Origin: Paludibacteraceae bacterium
GTDB taxonomy: Bacteria; Bacteroidota; Bacteroidia; Bacteroidales; Paludibacteraceae
NCBI GenBank assembly: GCA_017477325.1
Contig: JAFUWV010000008.1
Location: 1-64,000 of the forward strand
Length of the DNA: 64,000 nucleotides
Direction: 5' to 3'
Shown: positions 1 to 8,838 of the stretch, one piece after another
How positions within the stretch are numbered: the stretch's first letter is position 1
Layout of the letters: the number at the start of each line of letters is the position of its first letter
Translations under genes and position numbers: made by a program
Notes under the pieces: generated by a model
The model's input: only the letters and a program-made list of their open reading frames with translations
Database searches by the model: none
Told to the model about the DNA's origin: nothing

Positions 1-1240
1 GACAGTGAGATAGTAGCCGTAGCCGGTGACAAAACCTACACTGCTCAGTTCACAGAGACCGTACGCCAGTACGATATTACTTGGGTAGTCAAAGGTGAAC
101 CTACAGTAGTCAAGGTCAACTGGAATGAGCTGCCTGTAGTACCTGCCGTAGAAGACTACATGACCGAGTCAACTGTCTATACCTTCAACGGTTGGGATAG
201 CGAGATAGTAGCCGTAGCCGGTGACAAGACCTACACTGCTCAGTTCACCGAGACAGTACGCCAGTATGACATCACTTGGGTAGTCAAAGGCGAACCTACC
301 GTAGTCAAGGTTAACTGGAATGAGACTCCTGTAGCTCCTGCCGTAGAGGACTATATGACCGAGTCAACAGTCTATATGTTCAACGGTTGGGACAGTGAGA
401 TAGTAGCCGTAGCCGGTGACAAGACCTACACTGCACAGTTCACCGAGACCGTACGCCAGTATGATATTACTTGGGTAGTCAAGGGTGAGCCTATAGTTGT
501 CAAGGTCAACTACAACGAACTGCCTGTTGCTCCTGCCGTAGAAGACTACATGACTGAGTCAACAGTCTATACTTTCAGCGGTTGGGATAGCGAGATAGTA
601 GCTGTAGCCGGTGACAAGACCTACACGGCACAGTTCACCGAGACCGTACGCCGGTATGATATCACTTGGGTCGTTAAGGGTGAATCTACAGTAGTCAAAG
701 TTAACTGGAACGAACTGCCTGTAGCTCCTGCCGTAGAGGACTACATGACCGAGTCAACAGTCTATACCTTCAGCGGTTGGGACAGCGAGATAGTAGCCGT
801 AGCCGGTGACAAGACCTACACTGCTCAGTTCACCGAGACAGTACGCCGGTATGATATCACTTGGGTCGTTAAGGGTGAACCTACGGTAGTCAAGGTCAAC
901 TACAACGAGCTGCCTGTAGCTCCTGCCGTAGAGGACTACATGACCGAGTCAACAGTCTATACCTTCAAGGGTTGGGACAGTGAGATAGTAGCCGTAGCAG
1001 GCGACAAGACCTACACTGCTCAGTTCACCGAGACCGTACGCCAGTATGATATTACTTGGGTAGTCAAGGGTGAGCCTACAGTTGTCAAGGTCAACTGGAA
1101 CGAGCTGCCTGTAGCACCTGCTGTAGAAGACTACATGACCGAGTCAACTGTCTATACCTTCAACGGTTGGGACAGTGAGATAGTAGCTGTAGCCGGTGAC
1201 AAGACCTACACTGCTCAGTTCACTGCGACCGTACGCCAGT
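1..1240 (+). repeat. Tandem 195-bp coding repeat, about six copies
   Basis: Units begin with ATGACNGAGTCAAC at 160, 355, 550, 745, 940 and 1135, exactly 195 bp apart, with a partial unit before base 160. Copies differ mainly at scattered single bases (for example ggttgggacag versus ggttgggatag, and the TGG/TAC choice in VNWNE/VNYNE). DNA identity is much higher than in the diverged units after 1240, which points to recent expansion or gene conversion. Confidence 0.95.
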
Positions 1241-2274
1241 ACACAATCACTTGGCTCAACGATGATGAGTCGAAGATAGATGAGACTCAGGTTGGCTATG
1301 GCACAGTTCCTACTCATGCTGATGCTGCCAAGGAGAACACTGCTGAGTACACTTACACCTTCAGTGGTTGGACTCCTGAGGTAGTAGCCGTAGCCGGCGA
1401 CGCTACCTATAAGGCAACATTCACTGCCGTTAAGAATAAGTACACTGTGATCTTCCTGAACGAAGATGGCACCGAACTTCAGAAGTCGGATGTCGAGTAT
1501 GGCGCAATGCCGGCATACAGCGGCACTACACCTAAGAAAGACGGTGATAAGACTTATACTTATACCTTCAGCGGTTGGACTCCTGAGTTGGTAAGTGTGA
1601 CCGGTGCTGCTACATATACAGCTACCTACAACAAGACTTATGTAGAGTACACCGTTACCTTCAAAAATGAAGACGGCAGTGTTATCTCAACCGGCACTTA
1701 TCACTATGGTGACCATGTAACAGTACCTGCCGAGCCTGAGAAAGATGGAAACGCCGAGTACACTTACGTATTCGCAGGCTGGACTCCTACGGTGAGCGAT
1801 GTCATACGTGATGCCACTTATACAGCTACCTTCACCGCCGTGAAGAATAAGTACACTCTCACTCTTGCAGTCAATGACGAGACTATGGGTCAGATCCTTG
1901 GTGCAGAGACAGGCGAGTATGAGTATGGCACCGAACTTACCATCACTGCCACTGCCAACACCGGTTATAAGTTCGTTGGTTGGGCAGACGATGAGACACT
2001 GCCGGCAGAGCGTACTGTCACGATTACCGATAATGTGACTCTGACAGCTAACTTTGAAAAGAGCACAGGCACTCGTCTGGAGGATATACACGACCAGGAT
2101 GCCGAGTACGACAACGGTATCATCCGCAACCTGAGCGGCAAGACCATCTATGTTTACGGTGCATCGGGTCAGTTGGTAAGCTATACCACAACCGATGTTG
2201 ACCTCCGCCAGATGCAGAAGGGTGTATTCCTGCTGACCAATGGCAACTGGACAGTACGTGTTGTGATACCGTAA
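1..2274 (+). CDS. Repeat-rich T9SS-type surface protein, 5' end outside window
   Basis: The frame is open from the first base, so the N-terminus lies outside the window; 757 residues are visible. The first ~410 residues are near-identical 65-residue units, each with a conserved GWDSEIVAVAGDKTYTAQFT core. Four more divergent units follow (GWTPEVVAVAGDATY type) of the Listeria-Bacteroides (InlB B-like) repeat family, then a GYKFVGWADDE unit. The last ~65 residues, from LEDIHDQ to the final VVIP, resemble a T9SS sorting tail (short beta strands, a YGASGQLV turn, then KGVFLLTNG). Proteins of this kind are normally exported and act as surface stalks or adhesins. What the missing N-terminal part does cannot be known from here. 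A strong hairpin follows the stop. High confidence in repeats and tail, low confidence in the biological role. Confidence 0.85.
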   Translation, partial: DSEIVAVAGDKTYTAQFTETVRQYDITWVVKGEPTVVKVNWNELPVVPAVEDYMTESTVYTFNGWDSEIVAVAGDKTYTAQFTETVRQYDITWVVKGEPTVVKVNWNETPVAPAVEDYMTESTVYMFNGWDSEIVAVAGDKTYTAQFTETVRQYDITWVVKGEPIVVKVNYNELPVAPAVEDYMTESTVYTFSGWDSEIVAVAGDKTYTAQFTETVRRYDITWVVKGESTVVKVNWNELPVAPAVEDYMTESTVYTFSGWDSEIVAVAGDKTYTAQFTETVRRYDITWVVKGEPTVVKVNYNELPVAPAVEDYMTESTVYTFKGWDSEIVAVAGDKTYTAQFTETVRQYDITWVVKGEPTVVKVNWNELPVAPAVEDYMTESTVYTFNGWDSEIVAVAGDKTYTAQFTATVRQYTITWLNDDESKIDETQVGYGTVPTHADAAKENTAEYTYTFSGWTPEVVAVAGDATYKATFTAVKNKYTVIFLNEDGTELQKSDVEYGAMPAYSGTTPKKDGDKTYTYTFSGWTPELVSVTGAATYTATYNKTYVEYTVTFKNEDGSVISTGTYHYGDHVTVPAEPEKDGNAEYTYVFAGWTPTVSDVIRDATYTATFTAVKNKYTLTLAVNDETMGQILGAETGEYEYGTELTITATANTGYKFVGWADDETLPAERTVTITDNVTLTANFEKSTGTRLEDIHDQDAEYDNGIIRNLSGKTIYVYGASGQLVSYTTTDVDLRQMQKGVFLLTNGNWTVRVVIP

Positions 2275-2299
2275 GCACCGATATCAGTATATCTGTAGG

Positions 2300-2323
2300 A
2301 GGAGCCGCATCATAGCGGCTCCT
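2300..2323 (+). terminator. Hairpin after the repeat protein
   Basis: A perfect 9-bp stem (aggagccgc / gcggctcct) with a 6-base loop lies 26 bases after the stop codon. It is followed by a T-containing but not pure T tract, and is a likely intrinsic terminator. Confidence 0.75.
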
Positions 2324-2412
2324 CTTACGTTTTACGTGCACTTTACATTCTTCTGAATATCTTATCAGGTAACTTAATTTTATATTTATTTTAAGATTTT
2401 GTTAGGCATTAT

Positions 2413-2442
2413 TTTGTATTTAAATAAATATTTGTATCTTTG
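2413..2442 (+). promoter_or_regulatory. Bacteroidetes-type promoter for the 2471 gene
   Basis: TTTG at 2413-2416 and TATCTTTG at 2435-2442 are separated by 18 bases, close to the TTTG-N19-TAnnTTTG consensus, 28 bases before the start codon. Confidence 0.75.
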
Positions 2443-2470
2443 CGGTGTAAATAATTAAACTTAATTTATC

Positions 2471-4186
2471 ATGAAAGCAAAACATCTACTTCTGGCTTGC
2501 ATGTTGTTGGTGGGAACAAGTGCAATGGCAGTACCGGACTATTTCCACAAGTTTCAGAAAGGCGTAAAGGGCAATCCAATGGTGATAGAAGACACCTTTG
2601 GTGACTACATTGTGCTCAGCAACTACACAGGGTATTATTTCCTGAACATGAACGACACGTTGTTCTACAAGATTGAGTACCCGAAAGAAGTTGCCAAACT
2701 GCCGGTTATAACAATAGCCAAGAAGGAGGGCAATGAACTGACTCTCCGAATGTCAGACTACAAGGAGAAGAAAATCTTCAATCTGACAGTTGACAAGCAG
2801 CTTAATGTGCTGAGTTGTGAGCCAGTGACCCCGCCTGTTGTTGACAAGAAAAAGAAATCTGCCGTAACCGAAAACAACAAAATATATACCGAAGATGGCA
2901 GGTACTACGTTGTAATGAAAGGTGCTCTGGACATGAAACTCAAAGAGAAAATACGTACAGGAGGAGTGAATGTGAGCCTGTATTCTGCGGCAGATGACAC
3001 TAAGTTGGCGGAATATGCAGAAGACTGGACAACGCCCCAGAACGAGTTTAAGGTAGTGCAGACCATACTCTATCAAAAGGACAACAAGGTTCTGATGAAC
3101 AACAACAATATTGTTTATATCATGTCCGAGCGACTGCTTGACCTTGGCGAAGGAGATATGTGGAAAGGATTTAAGGAGAAAGCAACTGCCGTAGGCGGAT
3201 GCAGCCTGAAGGTGGTGATGCTCAACACCAATGGAGAAAAACGTGTGTTCACTATACCTGACGCAGACACCAAGCATTATATTTCCAACATGTATGTGCT
3301 CAGTTGGGAAGGAGACAGGTTGCACATGGCAGGTTGGTACTGCAATATGGATGAGAAGAACGAAATCACAGGTTTCTACCCTGCCATAACCGCCAGTCCG
3401 TACGTATATCAGGGAGCATATTCTATGATTATCGACACCAAACAGGAGAAAGTTGTGAAATATGAGAAAGCACCGATGAAGATTAAAACCGCGGGTGTAT
3501 GCAATGGTGCGGCTACATGGCTGACCTTCAGAGATACCGAGTTCAGTTGGTTCAGATTCGATGACGGATGGAAATTTACAGGTTTGGGCTGCCGGCTTAG
3601 ATACGATGCCTACGTGACAGACAATGGTGACGTTATTGTCCCCAAAGACATGAACGCTTACAACACATACAGATGGAAAGATGAGGTATGGAAAACGCAA
3701 GACAACTACTCTAACAAGACCTTCATTCCGTTCGGATTCTGCGAGGAGACGCAATCGTACAACTTCATTGTTCACGACTATGACGTGAGAATAGGCAACG
3801 GAGTCTATATGCGCTGCATTGGTAAGGACAGATACGACCACAAGCATGTGCATTGGATTTTGGATGACGACACATATCCAATCAGCCAAGTGATGAGGCG
3901 TGAGAAAGGCGCTACAACATTGCCGCTTGAGAATATAAAAGTTGATTATAGTGTTCACAAACTAAGCACAGACAAGGCATTGTTCTTCTACTTTGTTTTA
4001 GTAAAGAACACCTATTATTATTTCTATACGATAGAGCAATTCCCCGACATAAGAGAAATAGTGATAGAAGAAACTCCTGATTCGGAGGAAACAGAAGACC
4101 CGGAGCAGAAGATTATCAACCAGTCGTTGGGCAAATCGCTGAGAAGTATAATGGGGCAGAAGAATACGGGAGGAATCACTGAATAG
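2471..4186 (+). CDS. Exported protein of unknown family
   Basis: This is a 571-residue protein with a clear signal peptide (MKAKHLLLACMLLVGTSAMA, cleavage probably before VPD). I do not recognise a domain. The mature part is rich in aromatic residues and beta-type segments (YYFLNMNDTLFY, ISNMYVLSWEGDRLHMAGWY), suggesting a propeller-like or other all-beta fold, with a Lys-rich linker near residues 120-130. The C-terminus is acidic then basic (SEETEDPEQK, LGKSLRSIMGQK) and shows no T9SS tail, so the protein is more likely periplasmic or held by partners. It has its own promoter and terminator, so it is probably monocistronic. The start is set by the signal peptide and by the promoter 28 bases upstream. 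Confidence 0.7.
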   Translation: MKAKHLLLACMLLVGTSAMAVPDYFHKFQKGVKGNPMVIEDTFGDYIVLSNYTGYYFLNMNDTLFYKIEYPKEVAKLPVITIAKKEGNELTLRMSDYKEKKIFNLTVDKQLNVLSCEPVTPPVVDKKKKSAVTENNKIYTEDGRYYVVMKGALDMKLKEKIRTGGVNVSLYSAADDTKLAEYAEDWTTPQNEFKVVQTILYQKDNKVLMNNNNIVYIMSERLLDLGEGDMWKGFKEKATAVGGCSLKVVMLNTNGEKRVFTIPDADTKHYISNMYVLSWEGDRLHMAGWYCNMDEKNEITGFYPAITASPYVYQGAYSMIIDTKQEKVVKYEKAPMKIKTAGVCNGAATWLTFRDTEFSWFRFDDGWKFTGLGCRLRYDAYVTDNGDVIVPKDMNAYNTYRWKDEVWKTQDNYSNKTFIPFGFCEETQSYNFIVHDYDVRIGNGVYMRCIGKDRYDHKHVHWILDDDTYPISQVMRREKGATTLPLENIKVDYSVHKLSTDKALFFYFVLVKNTYYYFYTIEQFPDIREIVIEETPDSEETEDPEQKIINQSLGKSLRSIMGQKNTGGITE

Positions 4187-4195
4187 GTATTAACA

Positions 4196-4224
4196 AAAAG
4201 GAGCCGCAACTTGCGGCTCCTTTT
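4196..4224. terminator. Bidirectional terminator between convergent genes
   Basis: The 12-bp stem aaaaggagccgc / gcggctcctttt with a 5-base loop gives a T-run in either direction. It lies between the + gene ending at 4186 and the - gene ending at 4231. Confidence 0.88.
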
Positions 4225-4230
4225 GTTATG

Positions 4231-4647
4231 TTATCTCTTTGCTCTTTGTTCTCTTACTATGAGAAGTGCTTGTTCTCGTATGTCGTAGGGTAGTTCTATG
4301 TTCCTCATCTGCAGACTTCGGCACCAGCCTGCTACGTCTTCTTCACGCATGGTGGCAAACACTTGGTTGATTAGGTTGACTTGCTCTTCGGTGTAGTCTT
4401 CTGCAGAGATGCCGGCCAGTTGGTCAAGCTCTTCGTCATCGTAATACACTATCTCGGGTGACGTGTTTAGCAGTGTCTCTTTCTCGCAAACGAGGTGTTC
4501 TCCGCAGCAACCTTCAGGGCGAATGTTTGGCGGAGGCTGCTCAGGGCGGTTCTTGTCAACAGTGTGCTTCTGCCTCTTGCGCTCGCGCCATTCTATGGCT
4601 ACTACGACAATTATTGTCAATATCAAAAATACTATAAGTGCACCCAT
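4231..4647 (-). CDS. Small membrane-anchored protein of unknown function
   Basis: The 138-residue product begins with one transmembrane helix (ALIVFLILTIIVVVAIEW) followed by a basic stop-transfer stretch (RERKRQK) and a Pro-rich linker, so it is probably a single-pass protein anchored at its N-terminus. The C-terminal ~90 residues are soluble, with an acidic patch (YYDDEELDQLAGISAEDYTEE) and a final helix. I chose the ATG at 4647. A longer reading from a TTG at 4662 would add only five residues and has no better ribosome-binding context. The gene lies just downstream of parE on the same strand but is separated from it by the 4655-4819 repeat, so co-transcription is uncertain. Family unknown. 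Confidence 0.6.
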   Translation of the reverse strand: MGALIVFLILTIIVVVAIEWRERKRQKHTVDKNRPEQPPPNIRPEGCCGEHLVCEKETLLNTSPEIVYYDDEELDQLAGISAEDYTEEQVNLINQVFATMREEDVAGWCRSLQMRNIELPYDIREQALLIVREQRAKR

Positions 4648-4654
4648 TTTTTTA

Positions 4655-4819
4655 TGTTTCAAGTTTCAGATTTCAGGTCCTATAAACTCTCAACTCTCCA
4701 CGGCTCTGCCGATCGTGAGAGCGAAGCAACAAAGAACTCTCAACTTCTTTCAACTTTCTACTCTCAACTTTCAACTCTCAACTTCTCTAAACTCTAAACT
4801 CTCAACTTTCAACTCTCAA
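4655..4819. repeat. Low-complexity intergenic repeat (CAACTTTCAACTCT type)
   Basis: The stretch consists of short reiterations of tttcaagtttcagatttcagg and caactctcaactttcaac. They surround a unique-looking core at 4693-4738 (ctctccacggctctgccgat, then cgtgagagcgaagc) that recurs almost exactly at 8733-8778. It lies between parE and the small membrane gene, and no gene is supported inside it. Confidence 0.8.
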
Positions 4820-6739
4820 TCATATCTCCAGTCCGTCGGCATCGTCTTCTTCTACTACGAGGTTGTCGATGATGAACTGTTGTCTCTCCTGTGTGTTCTT
4901 TCCCATGTAGTATTCCAGCAGTTCGTGCACGGCGTCTTCTTTTCTTAGACTAACCTGGTCAAGTCTGATGCCCTTGCCTATAAACCCTTTGAACTCGTCG
5001 GGAGAAATCTCTCCCAAGCCCTTGAAGCGGGTGATCTCCGGGTTGGGCTTAAGGTCGGAGATAGCCTGAAGCCGCTCTTCTTCTGAGTAGCAGTAGCGTA
5101 TCTCTTTCTTGTTCTTTACTCTGAACAGTGGTGTCTGAAGTATATACACATGCCCTTTCTTCACGAGGTCGGGGAAGAACTGCAGGAAGAAAGTGAGCAT
5201 AAGCAGGCGTATGTGCATGCCGTCAACATCGGCATCGGTGGCTATGATAACCTTGTTGTATCTCAGATTGTCCAGGCCGTCTTCTATATTCAGCGCCGAC
5301 TGCAGGCAGAAGAACTCCTCGTTTTCATACACTATCTCCTTCGTGAGTCCGAAGGTGTTCTTGGGCTTGCCTCGCAGTGAGAATACTGCCTGGGTGTTTA
5401 CATCCCTGCTCTTGGTGATACTGCCCGAGGCTGAGAGACCCTCCGTAATGAATATCGAGCTCAAGTCACGAAGGTCTTCATCCGAGTCCTTACTTGCATA
5501 AACGGGCTTCGGGTCGCTCAGGTGGACTCTGCAGTCGCGCAGCTTAGGGTTGTTCAAGTTGTTCTTCTTGGCTCTCTCGCGGGCAATCTTGGTCACCCCT
5601 TGTATCGCCTTGCGCTCACGCTCGGAGTCCTGTATTTTCTGCAGCATCACTTCGGTCATGTCTTGGTGCTTGTGCAGATAGTTGTCAAGTTCGTGGGCAA
5701 CAAAGTCGTTGACAAACTTGTTGACCGACACACTGCCCTCCTGAGGTGACATGTCTCTCGAACCCAACTTGGTCTTCGTCTGGCTCTCAAACACAGGTTC
5801 CTCCACATTCAGTGCTATGGCTCCCACTATGCCGTTTCTCACGTCCGAAAGCTCAAAGTCTTTGCCGAAGAAGGCCTTGATAGTTCTTCCTATGGCTTCT
5901 CTGAAGGCAGCCTGATGGGTGCCGCCTTGCACTGTGTACTGGCCATTCACAAACGAGTAGTACTCCTCGCCCGTCTGGTCGGCATGGGTCAGTGCTATCT
6001 CTATGTCTTCGCCTTTGAGGTGGATAATGGGGTAGAGCGGGTCCACTGTCATGCGCTCTGTCAGAAGGTCGAACAGACCGTTTCTCGAGAGAAAACGCTG
6101 CCCGTTGAAGTTGAGTGTCAGCCCCGTGTTCAGATACGCATAGTTGCGCATCATGGTCTCAATCGTTTCAGGGCGGAATTGGTAGTTCTCAAACAGCCCG
6201 CGCGAAGAGTCGGGCTCAAACTCTATCAGCGTGCCCTGCTTCTCTTGAGGAGCATCAATGATGCCGGTGTCGCTCACCATCTTGCCTTGTTTGAACTCTA
6301 CTCTACGTGTTTTGCCTTCGCGGTATGACTGGGCGGCAAACTTCCACGAAAGGGCATTCACGGCCTTCAAGCCCACACCGTTCAGTCCTACCGACTTCTT
6401 GAATGCCTTCGAGTCGTACTTGGCACCCGTGTTCAGTTGCGATACCACTCCGACGAGTGAGTTCAACGGAATGCCTCGCCCGTAGTCCCTTACCGATACC
6501 TTACCCCCTTCCACACGCACATCTATCACCTTGCCCGCATTCATGCGGAACTCGTCTATCGAGTTGTCAACAGTCTCTTTGATAAGCACATAGATGCCGT
6601 CATCTGCATGACTGCCGTCACCCAGCTTGCCTATATACATACCGGGTCTTAGGCGTATGTGCTCTACATCTTCCAGGTGACGCACATTCGCATCCGTATA
6701 TTCAGCTACTTGTGGGGTCAAAACGTCTTCTGCTGCCAT
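4820..6739 (-). CDS. parE: DNA topoisomerase IV subunit B
   Basis: This is the 639-residue ATPase subunit of type IIA topoisomerase IV, which decatenates daughter chromosomes together with ParC (not in this window). The GHKL ATPase domain shows [10 protein letters not shown] (54-63), DYGRGIP (85-91) and [13 protein letters not shown] (118-130); the QTK loop is at 320-322. The Toprim domain shows TEGLSASGS (432-440) in place of the EGDSA of GyrB, and the metal-binding DADVDG (502-507). The EGLSASGS form and the length are typical of Bacteroidetes ParE rather than GyrB. A near-perfect promoter lies 31-61 bases upstream of the ATG. Confidence 0.93.
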   Translation of the reverse strand: MAAEDVLTPQVAEYTDANVRHLEDVEHIRLRPGMYIGKLGDGSHADDGIYVLIKETVDNSIDEFRMNAGKVIDVRVEGGKVSVRDYGRGIPLNSLVGVVSQLNTGAKYDSKAFKKSVGLNGVGLKAVNALSWKFAAQSYREGKTRRVEFKQGKMVSDTGIIDAPQEKQGTLIEFEPDSSRGLFENYQFRPETIETMMRNYAYLNTGLTLNFNGQRFLSRNGLFDLLTERMTVDPLYPIIHLKGEDIEIALTHADQTGEEYYSFVNGQYTVQGGTHQAAFREAIGRTIKAFFGKDFELSDVRNGIVGAIALNVEEPVFESQTKTKLGSRDMSPQEGSVSVNKFVNDFVAHELDNYLHKHQDMTEVMLQKIQDSERERKAIQGVTKIARERAKKNNLNNPKLRDCRVHLSDPKPVYASKDSDEDLRDLSSIFITEGLSASGSITKSRDVNTQAVFSLRGKPKNTFGLTKEIVYENEEFFCLQSALNIEDGLDNLRYNKVIIATDADVDGMHIRLLMLTFFLQFFPDLVKKGHVYILQTPLFRVKNKKEIRYCYSEEERLQAISDLKPNPEITRFKGLGEISPDEFKGFIGKGIRLDQVSLRKEDAVHELLEYYMGKNTQERQQFIIDNLVVEEDDADGLEI

Positions 6740-6769
6740 AGTATTTACCCATTATACTTAATTTGCCGC

Positions 6770-6800
6770 AAAGTTACAAAAATTCCCGCAGACCTACAAA
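6770..6800 (-). promoter_or_regulatory. Promoter for parE
   Basis: On the minus strand TTTG (6800-6797) and TAACTTTG (6777-6770) are exactly 19 bases apart, matching the Bacteroidetes consensus. Confidence 0.85.
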
Positions 6801-6849
6801 TATTCTCTCTCAATTATCGCAATCCTGCTGCTTTCTTTTCTCATTATTT

Positions 6850-6926
6850 ATTGCACGATTATTGTACGATTATTGCATGATTATTGTACGATTATTGTGT
6901 GATTACCGCATGATTATTGCACGATT
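6850..6926. repeat. 11-bp tandem array between parE and nadB
   Basis: Seven consecutive 11-bp units (attgcacgatt, attgtacgatt, attgcatgatt, attgtacgatt, attgtgtgatt, accgcatgatt, attgcacgatt) lie between the two divergent promoters. The remaining intergenic DNA (6740-7110) holds those promoters and a low-complexity patch at 7030-7099. Confidence 0.9.
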
Positions 6927-6976
6927 ACCCTGTTATTTTCCAAAATTCACCTGAATCTTGACCTCCCTTGTCGCTA

Positions 6977-7008
6977 CTTGCATAATCAAAACTTTTGCAG
7001 TATCTTTG
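6977..7008 (+). promoter_or_regulatory. Promoter for nadB
   Basis: CTTG at 6977-6980 and TATCTTTG at 7001-7008 are 20 bases apart. The -7 element is a perfect match and the -33 element lacks one T. The leader to the nadB start is about 100 bases and contains the low-complexity repeat. Confidence 0.7.
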
Positions 7009-7029
7009 CACACATAAAAACATGCAACT

Positions 7030-7099
7030 TAAAAACCCTTCACTTCTTTGAACTTTCAACTGATAACTTCTTTAAACACTCAACTTTTCACTCTCAACT
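7030..7099. repeat. Low-complexity repeat in nadB leader
   Basis: Reiterated cttctttgaactttcaact and actcaacttttcactctcaa match in style the stretches at 4655-4819 and 8730-8826, but without the 36-base core those two share. Confidence 0.7.
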
Positions 7100-7110
7100 T
7101 AATATAAAGA

Positions 7111-8712
7111 ATGACTAAACATTATGACTTTCTCATCATCGGCGGCGGCGTAGCCGGTATGAGTTTCGCCCTGCAGGTTGCTAAAGCAGGTAAGTACAAA
7201 ATCGCTCTCTGTTGCAAAACCACTCTCGATGAGGCGAATACCGCCAAGGCGCAAGGTGGTATAGCAAGTGTTACCAACCTGCTCGTTGATGACTTTGAGA
7301 AACATATTCACGACACTATGGTGGCAGGCGACTGGATTAGCGACCCCGCAGCCGTAGAGCAAGTGGTGCGTAACGCTCCCGCTGCTATTCGCCAACTCCT
7401 GCAGTGGGGTGTCAATTTCGACCGCAAAGAGGATGGCAGCTTCGACCTTCACCGCGAAGGAGGCCACTCTGAGTTCCGTATTCTTCATCATGCAGACGAC
7501 ACTGGAGCCGAGATACAGCGGGGACTCATGGAGGCTGTGCGTCAGCATCCTGATATCGATGTCCTTGAAAACCATTTCGCAGTCGAGATAATCACGCAGC
7601 ATCACCTCGGTGTACGTGTCACGCGCCGCACTCCTGACATCGAGTGCTACGGGGCATATATTCTCAATCCCGATACGCAGAAGATTGACACATATCTCAG
7701 TAAAATTACTCTCATGGCTACCGGAGGCACAGGTGCCGTCTATGCTACCACTACCAATCCCAACATTGCCACAGGCGACGGCATAGCTATGGTCTATCGT
7801 GCCAAAGGGCAAGTCAAAGACATGGAGTTTGTGCAGTTCCACCCCACTGCTCTTTTCCACCCGGGAGAGACTCACCCTGCCTATCTTATCACTGAGGCTA
7901 TGCGTGGCTACGGAGGCATACTCCGCCTGCCCAACGGTGAGGAATTCATGCAGAAATACGACCCTCGCCTCTCGCTTGCGCCACGCGACATTGTTGCCCG
8001 CGCCATCGACAACGAAATGAAAATCAACGGTATCGACCACGTTTGTCTTGACGTGACGCACAAAGACCCCGAGGAAACCAAACACCATTTCCCCAATATC
8101 TACGCCAAATGTCTGAGCATCGGTATTGATATCACCAAGCAGTATATTCCTGTAGCTCCTTGTGCGCATTACATGTGTGGTGGCATCAAGGTCAATCTCG
8201 ACGGGCAATCCAGCATCAACCGTCTCTATGCCGTTGGCGAATGCAGTTGCACAGGCCTCCATGGCGGCAACCGCCTCGCAAGCAACTCACTCATTGAGGC
8301 TGTCGTATATGCTGATGCAGCTGCACGTCACGCCATGCAAGTCGTGGAGATGTACGACTTCAACGAGCGTGTACCGGCTTGGAACGACGAAGGCACCATG
8401 TCTAACGAGGAGCAAGTCCTCATCTCTCAGGATGTCAAAGAGGTGGGACAAATCATGTCAACCTACGTCGGCATCGTTCGCAGCGACCTCCGTCTCCGTC
8501 GTGCATGGGAGCGCTTGGACCTGCTCTTCGAGGAGACAGAAGATCTCTTCAAGCGGGTTAAGGCTACACGCGACATTTGCGAACTCCGTAATATGATCAA
8601 CGTCGGCTATCTCATCACCCGTCATGCGCTCGAGCGTAAAGAGAGCCGTGGCCTACATTACAATATCGACTACCCCAAAGACCCCTCACTTAACTCTCAA
8701 GAAGTCTGGTAA
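7111..8712 (+). CDS. nadB: L-aspartate oxidase
   Basis: This 533-residue FAD enzyme oxidises L-aspartate to iminoaspartate, the first step of de novo NAD synthesis in the cytoplasm. The N-terminal Rossmann motif LIIGGGVAGMSFA (8-20) binds FAD, and AKAQGGIAS (45-53) is the family signature after it. Active-site segments typical of the succinate dehydrogenase/NadB flavoprotein family are visible (EFVQFHPTAL, HYMCGGI, GLHGGNRLASNSL). The C-terminal helical domain is complete, so the length is normal. nadA and nadC are not adjacent, so the pathway genes are split. The start follows a repeat-containing leader. The long antisense reading frame over this gene is a shadow. Confidence 0.95.
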   Translation: MTKHYDFLIIGGGVAGMSFALQVAKAGKYKIALCCKTTLDEANTAKAQGGIASVTNLLVDDFEKHIHDTMVAGDWISDPAAVEQVVRNAPAAIRQLLQWGVNFDRKEDGSFDLHREGGHSEFRILHHADDTGAEIQRGLMEAVRQHPDIDVLENHFAVEIITQHHLGVRVTRRTPDIECYGAYILNPDTQKIDTYLSKITLMATGGTGAVYATTTNPNIATGDGIAMVYRAKGQVKDMEFVQFHPTALFHPGETHPAYLITEAMRGYGGILRLPNGEEFMQKYDPRLSLAPRDIVARAIDNEMKINGIDHVCLDVTHKDPEETKHHFPNIYAKCLSIGIDITKQYIPVAPCAHYMCGGIKVNLDGQSSINRLYAVGECSCTGLHGGNRLASNSLIEAVVYADAAARHAMQVVEMYDFNERVPAWNDEGTMSNEEQVLISQDVKEVGQIMSTYVGIVRSDLRLRRAWERLDLLFEETEDLFKRVKATRDICELRNMINVGYLITRHALERKESRGLHYNIDYPKDPSLNSQEVW

Positions 8713-8729
8713 AAGAGGATGTTTCAGTC

Positions 8730-8826
8730 TAAACTCTCCACGGCTCTGCCGATCGTGAGAGCGAAGCGAACAAAGAACTTTCAACTCTCCACTTCTCTCA
8801 ACTCTAAACTTTCAACTTTCAACTAA
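8730..8826. repeat. Low-complexity intergenic repeat with shared core
   Basis: Bases 8733-8778 repeat the core seen at 4693-4738 (same 36-base run, then aacaaagaact with a 1-2 base indel). They are followed by tcaactctccacttctctca and further ctttcaacttt reiterations up to the RBS region of the Dabb gene. Confidence 0.85.
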
Positions 8827-8838
8827 AAAAAGTAATCA

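Noticed and set aside
1..1240. Possible CRISPR or non-coding repeat array
   Set aside because: The 195-bp repeats keep one reading frame with protein-like substitutions and lack spacers; they are coding repeats.
2753..3958. 401-codon antisense reading frame inside the 2471 gene
   Set aside because: It is opposite a gene with signal peptide, promoter and terminator, and shows no recognisable protein features.
6659..6954. Plus-strand frames over the parE promoter and the 11-bp array
   Set aside because: They consist of promoter and repeat sequence read as protein (for example reiterated DYCTIIA-like words).
7099..8262. 387-codon antisense reading frame over nadB
   Set aside because: It lies opposite a certain gene, has no family resemblance, and is the usual shadow produced by GC-rich third positions.
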